Part shown: one piece after another, positions 36,371-47,319 of the stretch | Layout: each line of letters begins with the position of its first letter | Numbering within the stretch: the first letter of the stretch is position 1 | Assembly (NCBI RefSeq): GCF_003073045.1 | Contig: NC_037590.1 | Coordinates: forward strand, 39,796,751-39,860,750 | Direction of reading: 5' to 3' | DNA: 64,000 bases | DNA from: Pomacea canaliculata | Lineage: Eukaryota > Mollusca > Gastropoda > Architaenioglossa > Ampullariidae | Notes under the pieces: generated by a model | The model's database searches: none | Told to the model about the DNA's origin: nothing | What the model saw: the letters and a program-made list of their open reading frames with translations, nothing else | Program-made: the position numbers and the translations under genes

Positions 36371-39300
36371 ATGTGGAAGTGTCTCTCTCCTACATGTCAG
36401 TGTGTTGCTAAGATCTTGCAGTTCGTTGTGGATGTCTTCCATCAATCTTTGTCGTCTGTAAAACGTAAATTGTGTGTGGGCTTCTCATCTATGGAAACTG
36501 TTAAAAGAAAAGAAAATGTTAATCAATTCCACACACACACCACGGACAGAGAGAGAGAAAGTAGAGAGAAAGAGGAAAACAAGACCCTGAACTGGCCTTG
36601 GATGCTACTGTGAATCATGTTTGTTTAGTCTTGAATTTCAAATAACTATAAATACCTGTCCTCTGCTTTTTATCCTACCTGAAGGACGCAAGATGCTCAC
36701 ACCTGCACAGACGGCTCCATTTTTTCCTCTGATGCCAGACATCTCTCTCTAAACACACTAAATTACAGCGCCATCTGCTACATCACAAGTACAGTAAAAA
36801 CAAATTTTTGTTCACGGTAAAGCTAGATGTCTAATTGTCTTTCCTCTTGTTCTCTCAAACACAAAACCCTGAGAACACGAACAAAACCACGGGAGGTCAG
36901 GACAAGTCATTGTTTCTAGTCGCTTCACTTTTATTTAATTAATTTCAGTTAATTAACAGTCAGGGGCTGATAAGAATGCTGGATCTTACCGCCTACCACA
37001 CAGCTACAATATGAAAAGTTATCAGTTGAACTGACTTACTAACAGTTGTCACGCAGGTACCCGACCCCAAGCAAATTTCGACCTTTATATTTTGTTCTGT
37101 AAAAAAAAAATTCCACTGATGCAGTTGGATCTGATTTTACTTGATAAAAATCAACATTTTCAATTCAAAATCCTCATGTTTACTTGACTCAATTTTTGGC
37201 TCATTAATTATTTTCAAAGAGGATACATCTCTCCTACACGCCTTTGACTGATCCATTCGCTTTTTGTTGCAGTGAAGATCATCGCAATCATCATGACGAT
37301 CATTAGTGAGATCGCTAGTCACTAATTGCATTGTCCTTACATATGGAGGCACTCGGCAAAATACTTAACATTTTCCACGGCAGACATACCCGTCTAAGCT
37401 GTGTAAGTCTACCCGTGAATGTTACGGTGCACTGACAGGGTCAGAACTGTGGAAACACGGCGCTCGGTGCACGCGCTCCCCTCCACGTGAGAAACGCATC
37501 GCACGTGCCGTACACCGCGGCAAGACTCCGCGTGCTGCAGGTAAACAGAATCCGAATAAATGGATGTTGAAGGCTCCAGGACTCTGCCCAGCAACAAATA
37601 ATTTTTTTTAAATCTCTGGATGTTTCCCCTATGCCTGGAGAGCAGACTGCCAAAGAACTTCCAGAGACCGTTGTTGTCCTTCGTATTTAATGTAAATTTG
37701 CCACGTGTAATGTTACTCATGCTAACGTCAGAGAGAATTACAGGTGCTAAATTCATGGAGAACACCTGTTTAATATAGTTTCCAGATCCGAAAGGTATGG
37801 ACACAGATTCTGAGGACAAACTCAAACTCTTTGACATAAAGCAGACGAGTGAGGAGCTTCCAGTATATGAGGAGTCGACCAGTCAGTGGATCGACCTTTG
37901 CACCATCATCAGCATTGAGGTCATCACCTCTTCCCAAGTGTGATATCCAAAGGTTGTATACCCGTGAACAAACAAAACTGGCCATAATCTTAAAACAAGT
38001 GAAGCCTTCTTGTTGTAAATAATGTTTGTACTCAGGCCAACATAGGGTGCAACTTCCGGACGATCTCAAGCACCATTTTATACTGACAAGTTCAAGTGCG
38101 CAGTTTGTTTATCACAATACTGGGTGTTTCATCACAAAAACAAGGAGTTAGCAGACAGCGAATTTCATGTTTACCTCTTCCCTGGCTCCATCTGACAGCG
38201 CAAATCTTTGGATAGCATCAGGGAACCTTCTGGACAGACTACAAAAATCCTGCGAAACACAAAACAAATAAAACTTCAGGAAGCCCGTAGGCGCCAAAAA
38301 AAAACAACAACCGTGATTTAGTTAAATATAGATAGCAATGCAGCGAATTAGGAAAAGTACCGATAGGAAGAAAGAAAGAAAAACGAGGAAAAAGAAAGAT
38401 AAAAATAAATAAATCTTAGAAATGGGATAAAGTGTGCTTCGAAACAAAGTTAAGTACAAAGCACTAAAACCTTTTAAAAATGAAACAATTGTGATAAAAT
38501 GTTACAGCGGACATAGATGTATACCAAGGAAAAGAACTTTCAGCCTCGATGGAAAAAATCTCATTTTGTGGCTGGCAATCAAGACGGATTCCATTTACTC
38601 GGGAGATGATTGTGATAAGTTCTGACATCAACACGCAGTGTTTTGTAAATAAAGATTGTTTGCCGCACGCCGACAGGAGGAATTACTCTTGCTGGCACGA
38701 TGTCTGCCCGCTGGATGCTGTGCATGCTTCCTACTCACCCGTGTCTTGTCTCTGGCCATGTGTTCGCACGTGCGAAACATCCTCGTACATCTGTGTGACT
38801 TTTTAAAGAGTTAATATGCGTACTACGTATGCGTATGTGTTTTTGTTTATCTCATAAATACAGCAGTCGCACACTTGGAAGTTAATGGGGAGAGAAAATA
38901 AAAAGAGGGGATGAGCAGAGAACAGATAGACGGAAAGAAGTTCTTACCACTTGGTTGTGTCACACAAAAAGAAAATAACAAACAAATTAGTTGTTTCCTT
39001 TTGTCATCATTAATACTGACTGTCGGCTTTGGCCAACAAAACACTCACAGAGATGTGGTGCCTTGAAAAGTCTTTCTTTTCAAATTGTGATTTTTTTCTT
39101 TTTTTTTTGTATCTTTTCTTTTGTTCCTTTTTTTATTTTTATTGCAACCTTTCTTTGTCTTACAGTGTATGGCTTGTTTAGTTAAAAAATACAATAAATA
39201 CAACACTCAACCCTTCACCAAGGCATGCATTATCCAAAGTATTCACACAGACTTACGCGCACACAAACAAGGCATGTTGATAAAATAATCGTTTTCACCT

Positions 39301-40393
39301 TGCATGAATACCTGAGATAAAATCATTACTCTGAGAGCAGCACAAAAATGTCTGGCCTCTCACCACCTTTTCCAGCCCACCTAATCATTTTCTTAACTCA
39401 AGAAGCACCGGGTGACCCCTGGTCTGGAACTGCGCGCACTCAGCGGCTGCAGGAAATTAAATTTTTTAAAAGACATTTTCGTGAGCAAAGTATTAATCTT
39501 ATCTGTTCTCCCCAGCTAGCCTCGTTCTTGTTCTGTAGTCTCCTCTCGGTGAAATTCCTTGGTCACAGTCCAAACATCAAAGTCAAATCTGGTTTCTAAC
39601 AGCAACAGAGTTCGTTGTCTCTGCAGTCGTGTACCTGACCAACCTGAGAGTTTCTTTGAATACAGGGACTGCTCAGGGACGTTTATGGTTGCAGTGGGAA
39701 CACATTGCTTTGGTGATTATTTTTAAAAACTGAGTTTATTTTATGAGGAATTGTAATAAAATAATAAAAACGAATTTTCGTGAATCGCTAACAATTACAA
39801 TAAATAGATAATCCCTTCACAAGCAATGGTCCGCTTTGCGCTAATATAATAATAATAACAACAACAACAACAACAACCACCACCGAGTAAATCGTGCTCT
39901 GCTCAACGGTCACTCCACACATTACTATCATTACAGCTACACAAGTCTACCCTCGTCAGTCTACCTTTGTCGGACATCACTGTGATTACATATATTACAC
40001 TGATGATGATATTGATGATGATGATGATGACAGAAATGTCCGCGAGAAGAACTGTGGGGTGCCATGGCCAGTATGAACAATGTTACAGGAATGTAGCTGA
40101 TGGCAAAACTTTTAACGGCTCCTCACATTCTTTTCACGTAAAACTTTCAAATACGCACAATCCACCAAATATGCTGATTTTAATGCGAAAAAAAACCATT
40201 TCAAGATTTTTTAAAACTATTACATCCTGAAATAAGAAACAAAATGAATCTTGATGTTTTATTTACTCTTTATATTTTAGTTATTACATTGCTGATGCTA
40301 ACCAATGATCTTTTGTTTGTCCTTTAAACTATGTCTTACCTTTTGTGGTTCGTAACCATCTTTTTAAGCCAGGTCATTTACTCCAGTCAAAGT
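36371..40393. other. Interval downstream of gene B with duplicated blocks and a possible exon
   Basis: Blocks at about 36,665-36,880 and 39,420-39,530 resemble sequence at 46.15-46.40 kb and 52.76-52.85 kb, so they belong to the duplicated GH49 module. Between them, minus-strand sequence at 37.4-38.3 kb has possible exons I cannot assign. A TTTATT at 40258-40263 gives AATAAA on the minus strand about 131 bases past the stop of gene B, a plausible polyadenylation signal. Confidence 0.45.
38175..38249 (-). other. Possible 25-codon exon of an unknown gene
   Basis: A clean acceptor (TTTGTGTTTCGCAG) and donor (GAG|GTAAAC) bracket exactly 75 bases that read DFCSLSRRFPDAIQRFALSD and five more residues in phase 0. 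Sequence further downstream on the same strand (38,070-37,410) has open stretches in several frames that do not join simply. This may be a decayed gene fragment. I do not recognise the product. Confidence 0.25.
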
Positions 40394-43300
40394 TTAACAT
40401 ACTGCAGCCAAAAAAAATTTGTAAAGTTTAAAATAATGCACCATTGCAGTGGTCCAGACCATCGTCATCTTGTTGCGGACAGCGGAGTTGCCGATACACC
40501 AAAAGGTCAAGTTGTTGACCTCGCTATTGCCCACACGGAAGCCTGCCTCAGCAGCACTGGAGGCACAACGGCCGCCGATGTGAAAGTTGATGAACTGCAA
40601 GTCTGTCACTTCAACGGAGCCTGGTTCAGTTCCTTCAATCTCATTCTGGAATTTGTCGGTGGCAAGCTGCCGTTCGATATTCCAGTTGACAAAGCGAATG
40701 TTTTTTATCACTCCACGTGTTCCTCGCTCCATCTTGAAAAATCATGAATTTATTGAAGTCATTAGTATATACGACATCGTGAAGTCATTAGTATATACGA
40801 CATCGTTTATCTTTATTTTTTTTAAATGTATTAATAACTAAATAACTTCAGTTAAAGACACTTTATTATCTACGTGACAACGCACTACGTGAGAACGTAC
40901 CCTCAAGTAAACTACACGAGGACAGGTGCCCTCCACCCGGATGTCCTCCATCACCACATCGGAGATGTCCATCGACTTGGTTATGTTTCCGGGATGGTTG
41001 AAGACGGCTTTGTTAACGGACAGGTTGCAAGAAGAGTTTTTGAAAGTGCACCAGTCTACATGGATGATGTCAATGTTCGATACCTGCAGAAGGTTTTCAA
41101 AGACTGTGACGAAGTGACTGTGAAAAAGCTTCCTGCATGCATCCAACATTGTATTTGTTCATAACAGCAAGAGCGAAATAACTTTATTTGCAACAGCCAT
41201 CTTATAAAGCACACCCACCAAGAATTTAATTCGCTCTATGTCCAAAGAACCAATCAAATTAAATCAGCAAACACGGCATTATCTTAGCAATTAGAATAAA
41301 CTAAATGACTCCGACTGGTTTAAAGTGATGAGGCCATATGTAGGGAAGAATTCCTCAAACATTCACATCAGCTGGTATCTGCTCTTGTCTGTAAGGAACC
41401 GATAAAGACGAGAAGCGGAAGAAAAGAAACACAGTTACCCTGATGCTGTGCAACTCCGTCCTGTCCCACCATCCTGTCTGAAACACGGCGCCATTCTGGG
41501 CTTGCCACACGACACAGCGAGTAACTGTGATGTTGTAGCCGTGCAGCTGTCAAAAATAATCATAATAATCATAATCATAAGTAAGCGAACATGACTGAGA
41601 AAATTCAGTATGTTCTATTTTTTTTTTCCAAATTCATTTAAAACCATTATAAATTATAAAGCAGCTTCGGTACCTTGATGGCGTCGTCGTTGGCGTGGAT
41701 GAAGCAGTCCGCCACTGTGCCGTTGCTGCCGACCACAACGCCGTCGTTGTTGTACATCCATGCACCCACCATCTTGACGTTGTTGATGATGTTGTTTGTA
41801 CCCAGCGCCCTCACATAGAAGCGGCATGGGTCGGAGATGGTGATGCCTTCTACAATGATGTGAGCTTTGTCTTTCTTAAAGCTGATTGCCGCGTATGAAA
41901 ACCTGTTTTAAGAATCCAACAATAAAATAGGGAGACAAATGGCATGTTGTGTTGTCGTATTGTTGTATTGTTGTATTGAAGGTCTCTGAAAGGTTTTGGC
42001 TCCAGGGAATGAGAGGTTGCTAAATCATTTAGCCTTTCTTCTTTCTTGGTGAGATCCGAGAAAGTAGGTCTTGGCCTCATTCTAAAGCTCAGTGAGCAGA
42101 ATTAAAAAGTTCAAGAATTTTCCGCATGGACTTTGGTGATTAAGGTCCAAACAAAAACTGAACCCAATCATTTAAAAATATTTGGAATTCACTATGTCGA
42201 AGAGGACATTTTCTGCATGATAGACAGCATCAGCGTACAATGAAAAGCGGATTTTGTAACTCCACAAGCGTGAGACAATGAACAATCTAACAGGAAAACA
42301 AACTACATGATACTAACCTTGGATCCCTCCACTGATAGTCTCGGTTATCCAGCACCCCCCTGCCATGGATCTTCACAGGGTTTTCGGTCGTGCTCGTGAA
42401 TCCTCCCTTCACGAAGGCCCCGGGGGCCAGGTACACCTCCTTGATGCTGCTGTTAAGTTCCACCTGGCCGTTAAGGTCATGAACTTTGACATCGTAGTAC
42501 AAGACTGAGGTGTTGGCCTTGGAGGGTTGATTGGTTTCCGGAGGATCCGCGAAGACCATCAGCTTGTCTGTGATATCGGGACCGCCGGTGCTGGACCCGT
42601 AGTCGTAGTCAAACTCCACAGACATCATTTTTGTGTTTTCAGTGACATCAAACACGGCGACCTGCATTTGTAAGAAACTACACTGAATGCAGATGATTGC
42701 TGAGATTATTCACGAAACTGAGAAAGTAATATATAGTCATGGAAATCAAAACAAAGACGAAGTTCAGAAAGAGGAAGTCGATGCAGGTTTGAAAACAAGG
42801 AAGGTTTGGTAACAAAATTTAAAACACGATCATCCTAAATTTAAATATTTGAATGTATTTTCTTAAATCAATAAAATATTCGCCGGAAGAACAAAAGCAA
42901 TATGAAACTCGTGTGTTGTAAGCGCCTGCAAACCTCAACTGATTTATTTTAAATGCCGCAGTCTAACCTTGTTGTCAGTGCGGCGACAGCTGTAGCTATA
43001 GCTCTTTGGTCTCACGAGGCAGTTCTGGAAGTCACGTGACGTGTGAACCTCCACCGTGACCTTGCCCCCTGTGAAGGCGAAGGACGTCCAGGACATGGAC
43101 CGACCTCCTTTAACATGAGAAGCTTCAGTGGTCCTGTGGTCCGATGTGGTGATGTAGACATGAGACTGCTTCTGTTGGCCACCTTGTGTCAAGTAGACCT
43201 GTGTTTCAATCACGTGTCTTGTGTAATACTTATTACTCTATATCGCATTTTTGTATTTGTTTTCTATCAAAAAGACTTGAGTGAATCAGATGTCAGTGCC

Positions 43301-43457
43301 AGTAATTTTATAGTCCAAATGATGTAAGAAACTTTACTTTTACCTGAAATTTGTCAGAAGTAGGCGCTTCGTCAGCAACGGGATAGACGATGAGTTCACA
43401 GGTGACGAGTGGCATGATGGTCAGCAGGTACACCACAGTGATCCCCACCTCTACCAT
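40394..43457 (-). CDS. GH49-like secreted glycosidase B (dextranase/isopullulanase family)
   Basis: Paralogue of gene A with the same seven exons and intron phases: 43457-43344, 43198-42968, 42661-42318, 41902-41674, 41546-41439, 41083-40901 and 40732-40394; 515 residues. Signal peptide at 1-20 (MVEVGITVVYLLTIMPLVTC). The N-terminal beta-sandwich is in exons 2-3 and the beta-helix in exons 4-7. The catalytic aspartates are D283, D302 and D303, with the family spacing kept. The YWK motif that ends exon 6 in A, C and D is YLR here. The C-terminus runs about 25 residues past the conserved last strand (LTFWC) and ends in a hydrophobic stretch. A splice acceptor (TTCAG|TAAAAC) six bases before the ATG implies an untranslated upstream exon, probably the one at 44.05 kb. 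Exon 2 is closest to gene D, exon 4 to gene C. Confidence 0.9.
40755..40806. repeat. Perfect 26-bp tandem duplication in an intron of gene B
   Basis: Two identical adjacent 26-base copies start at 40755 and 40781, each starting GAAGTCATTAG and ending ACATCGT. They lie in the last intron, just upstream of exon 7. Perfect identity points to a recent event. Confidence 0.95.
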
Positions 43458-44046
43458 GTTTTACTGAAGACAAGAATCGCTTTTATGAAGAGCAGTGTGG
43501 TCAACCAAACATTTCGCGCTGGTAGGGAGAATGAAAGTTGAAGCCACTAATTGTTTATGAGGGTCGTGCACATGCGCGCGCACATCTACACAGCGGTTTA
43601 AATATAAGCCTATTGTCAATTTTGGTACATTTGCCTCTGAAAGATGATCTGATAAGATTCCTCTCGTTCACATCACACGGTCTGTACACAGCTTTGACTT
43701 TCATCTCCTTGAGAATCCACGTGAACTATTGATACAGTGCACATCACAGTGAGAATGGTCTGAGTTCGTATTCCACACAAACGTTTTGTGCAGATTGACA
43801 GATATACAGAGTGACTCACTGGCTGGCGTGTGTAGATGTGTCTGTCAAAGAAGCCATTCTCAAACTACTTGTGTACTACATCCTGTCCCCACGCCCAAGC
43901 TTGTTGAGGGCGTTGACCCACTTTAGTCTCCTGTCGCCAACATCAATAAAAACATCCCTTCATCCTGCTTACTCCCCCCTGTGGTCTGTCTTTCAAGCCT
44001 GCAGTGGCAAGATCACTTCTTAAGAAAATTACATCAAAACACTTAC

Positions 44047-44140
44047 TGCACTCACACGAACACGAATCACAGTAGTTCCCTGGCCGCAAGGGGTGAGCAC
44101 ATGCACGACACACGACGGATGGACCAAGTGTAGCTGTCAT
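44047..44140 (-). promoter_or_regulatory. Probable untranslated first exon of gene B
   Basis: On the minus strand the block GTCGTGTGTCGTGCATGTGC, then TTGCGGCCAGGGAAC, ends in the donor GCA|GTAAGTG, last exon base 44047. It lies about 590 bases upstream of the ATG of gene B, whose coding exon has an acceptor six bases before the ATG. The matching block upstream of gene C supports the assignment. The 5' limit is approximate and no TATA box was recognised. Confidence 0.5.
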
Positions 44141-44272
44141 CACGAACTTGTATCACTGGACTGCCGGCAGACGATTTTTTTCCAGTTAACTACGCCAGGA
44201 AGAACTCGAAGCGACGCGCATCCCACAAATGCTCTATTTGTGCTTCCGGTTAGGATGTGCTTAGTAACTAAA

Positions 44273-45684
44273 GGTTAACTCAGCGGTTCTCAACCTTTTA
44301 CTTGTGACGCCCCCCCCCCCCACTGACGAACACCGGTACGTCCGCGACCCCCCTTAGCCATCTAGGTCGGTGGAAGAGGGGGGGAGCCTTAGCTAACCTC
44401 GAACGCCGCGTCGAGGAAATGAACAACGGAAGAACAAAGTTGGTATCTGCAAGAAGTATAACTGTTAATGAAATTTTACTAAAGGAAATTCTGCGGTGCT
44501 AATAAATATTTTATTGGACACTCACTTTGATTAATGAGAAGGTTGAGCCTGCTTGCGAACCTGTGTGCGATGTTCGTACCAACTGCTATTTGCAGCTCAG
44601 CCTCTGCGTCCACACGATTTCTGTATTTCGACTTCAGTGCTGCCAATGCTGAAAATCCTTGCTCACACATAAACGAAGTTGAAAATGGCAGAAGAACTTT
44701 CATTGCTTTCTCAGAAAGCACCGTTGACGCTAATCCAGAATGTTGGCACTGGTGTTGTTTGGAAGACCATTTTCAGGGATTGGTCACTCGAAAGGTCGAT
44801 GAGCTGCTCTTCTTCTTCCGTGGACAACCCGCTTGTGATAGGATCAGCCAGAAATGGATTACGAATCCAATCGTATTTAGTCACATCAATTTCAGCAAAG
44901 TAATGCTGAAACCTTTCTTGCAGTCTGTTTAGATGGGCAATAATTACATTCTTCACCTGATCAACATTCAAGTTAACATCAGCCTTGCACTTACACAAGC
45001 ACGGAAACATATCAAAAATATTTTCTTGGCGTATCTTTTGCGTCCACAACGAAATTTTTCGGACGAAAGCATTCATCTTGTCAGTTGTTTGTAATATGGT
45101 GGTGTCTTTCCCTTGCAGAGAAGTATTCACAACGTTCAGCTTCTCAAATATGTCCGATAAATATGCCATTAGCAGCAGCCATCGGTCGTTCTTGAGCCCC
45201 CACCCCGCACTGTCTGGTCATGGCCTTCTGTCAGGGACCTAGAGTACTAGGACTGAGCACGTGCGAGGGCGAAAGGGTGTGAATGATGGACGTTTCCTGA
45301 ATGCCTGCCTTTTAGATGTTTAAAAAAAAAAAGAGAGAGGTGTGACTGGAGAGGGAGAGGGGAGTCAGCGATGAGAGATTGGGGAAGAGAGAGGGCAAAA
45401 GGCGAGAGGAGGGAGATTGGAGGCTTAATTGTTGAGAGGGGGATTGTGTTTTGAGTTTTGGAAGTGAGAAGTCACTGCATGCCGAGACAGTGTACTTGAA
45501 TAGGGAGAAGCGATTTGGAGTTTGATCGCCCTCACCACTCTGCTACACAATGTAAACTAATTTCACTAATACCGGTATAAGAAACTTTTAAAAAAGGACC
45601 ACCTCCGCGCCCCCCTTGTAGGCACGTCCTGCCCCCCCCCCCCAAGGGGGCGCGCCCCACAGGTTGAGAACCGCTGGGTTAACT
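44273..45684 (-). mobile_element. Truncated hAT DNA transposon with intact ends and target duplication
   Basis: The element is 44281-45676 (1,396 bases). It is bounded by 16-base inverted repeats CAGCGGTTCTCAACCT / AGGTTGAGAACCGCTG and an 8-base target duplication GGTTAACT at 44273-44280 and 45677-45684. Internal minus-strand sequence from about 45,203 to 44,530 encodes the C-terminal part of a ZBED5/SCAND3-like hAT transposase. It includes KNDRWLLLMAYLSDIFEKLN, the FPCL and WIRNPF segments, and the hAT dimerisation motif LPFSTSFMCEQGFSAL. One frameshift at about 44,711-44,721 separates the two blocks, and the BED finger and catalytic N-terminal half are missing. The copy cannot move by itself. 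It sits between genes B and C, about 130 bases beyond the first exon of B. Confidence 0.92.
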
Positions 45685-47319
45685 CATCCAGCGAGATGAA
45701 AAAGGAGGGAAACTGGGATGTTTAGAACATTGACAATCAAATTTCCAATGGAGGGAAATATACAGGCCAGGTTCTACAACTAGGCAATAACCGAGGGTGC
45801 AAGCTAACATCGTCTGCGATTTTGTTGTTCCTGTTGTTTGTTTGTTTGTTTGTTTGTTGTTTGTTTGTTTGTTTGTTTGTTTGTTTGTTTGTTTGTTTCA
45901 GTGATTTGTGATGTCAAGGAACAATATTCTCAAAGTACTGCAATGGCAGACGAGCTGTACACTATTTGAATGTTGACTTCAAGCATAAGAAGAAAAGGTA
46001 ACACACGGACGCACACACGAATCACTTACTCTTCCTACAATGAGAGAGTTTAAGGGGGAGAGAGAAGACAAAGACAACTCGTCCTAAGTGTTTTCATAAA
46101 TCAAGCTTACTTATTCTTGAACTGAAATTCTAAAAAATATCTTTCATGTCACTATTTTTTTCTATCCTACCCGAATAACGCAGTACACTAACACCCGAAC
46201 AGACGGTTTGATTTTTGTCTCCCTGTTGCTCTGCGTGTTGCACTCAGAGTTCTCTCCCTTAACTGCTGCTTCATCTGCCACATTAGAGGTACACGATTAC
46301 ACAACTTATTGTTCACGGGGAAATTAAAGGTCTGTCTTTCATCTTATTCTCTTATTCTCACACAAAATATTAATCTTATCTGTTTTTTCCAGCTAGCATG
46401 CATTCTGCTTCCTGTTTAGCGACCTCATCATGAAGGTTAAGTCTGGTTTTCAACAACACGAATATTTACTTTTGGGTCCCTTTAGGGATTTATTGGTTAC
46501 TCTGACTGTAGCAGCTTTTTAAAGATGACCTCCCTTTGGACAACATGTTTATGTACAGATAAAGAACCAGATGCAGACAAAGGGAACAGAATAAAAAGAA
46601 GTAACAGGTGGAGTTAAAACTGGTTGAATCACACACACAACATAACTGATAAACTTAGCTAGACAGTTTAACTTAGCTAGGCAGTTTAACTGGTAGAACT
46701 CAGCACTCCATGATGTTTAGTGATGTAAACTAACCTTCTTTGTGCTCTCAGTGTTTATCTCAGTGTGAATAAAGTGTGTCAGTTCAACCTAAAACTGTCT
46801 GCCAAAGGAACTCTCAAAGGCCAGTATCAGCAAAGTTACAGGAATTTATCAATCTGTAAAGTTGGATAGCTGCTTCAGTCACCTTTTCCATGCAACCTAC
46901 CTCACAGGAAACCCACGAAATAAAATAAGTTTAAACACGCTGCTATCCATTTTCTGGATACCATTCTGTTTTTTTTTTTAATTAACAACGAGATAAAATT
47001 CAAAGTGAATACCACAGGCCTAACTAACAGAGTGTATAGCAAACATTTTCAGTTTGTCCTTTACATGACATCAATTGAATACCCGAATACATTTACAAAT
47101 AATATTCTCATTCAGGGAATATAAGACACCAATTCCAATGGTTTGGGTGTAGAAATGCCCGTAGAATTGTAACACTTTGAGAGAATATAACGGGAGCTGG
47201 GGGATAAATGCACATACACTGTATACACTTGTGAAGCAACGAAAAGGAGAAACTTTTCCTTTAAGTGAGCAAGGAGTGCAGACATGTGACGAAGCATGCT
47301 GACATCGGGGAAAATGTCT
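45685..47319. other. Interval downstream of gene C
   Basis: No gene seen. A (TTTG)n run lies at about 45,835-45,898. A block at 46,150-46,400 matches sequence downstream of genes B (36.67-36.88 and 39.48-39.52 kb) and, in part, D (52.81-52.84 kb). Confidence 0.5.
45835..45898. repeat. (TTTG)n microsatellite
   Basis: About 15 GTTT units with one shortened unit. Confidence 0.95.

Noticed and set aside
43043-43327. Plus-strand frames antisense to GH49-like exons (also at 41,695, 49,093, 54,615 and 56,453)
   Set aside because: They are shadows of the conserved minus-strand exons. The splice signals and conserved residues lie on the minus strand.
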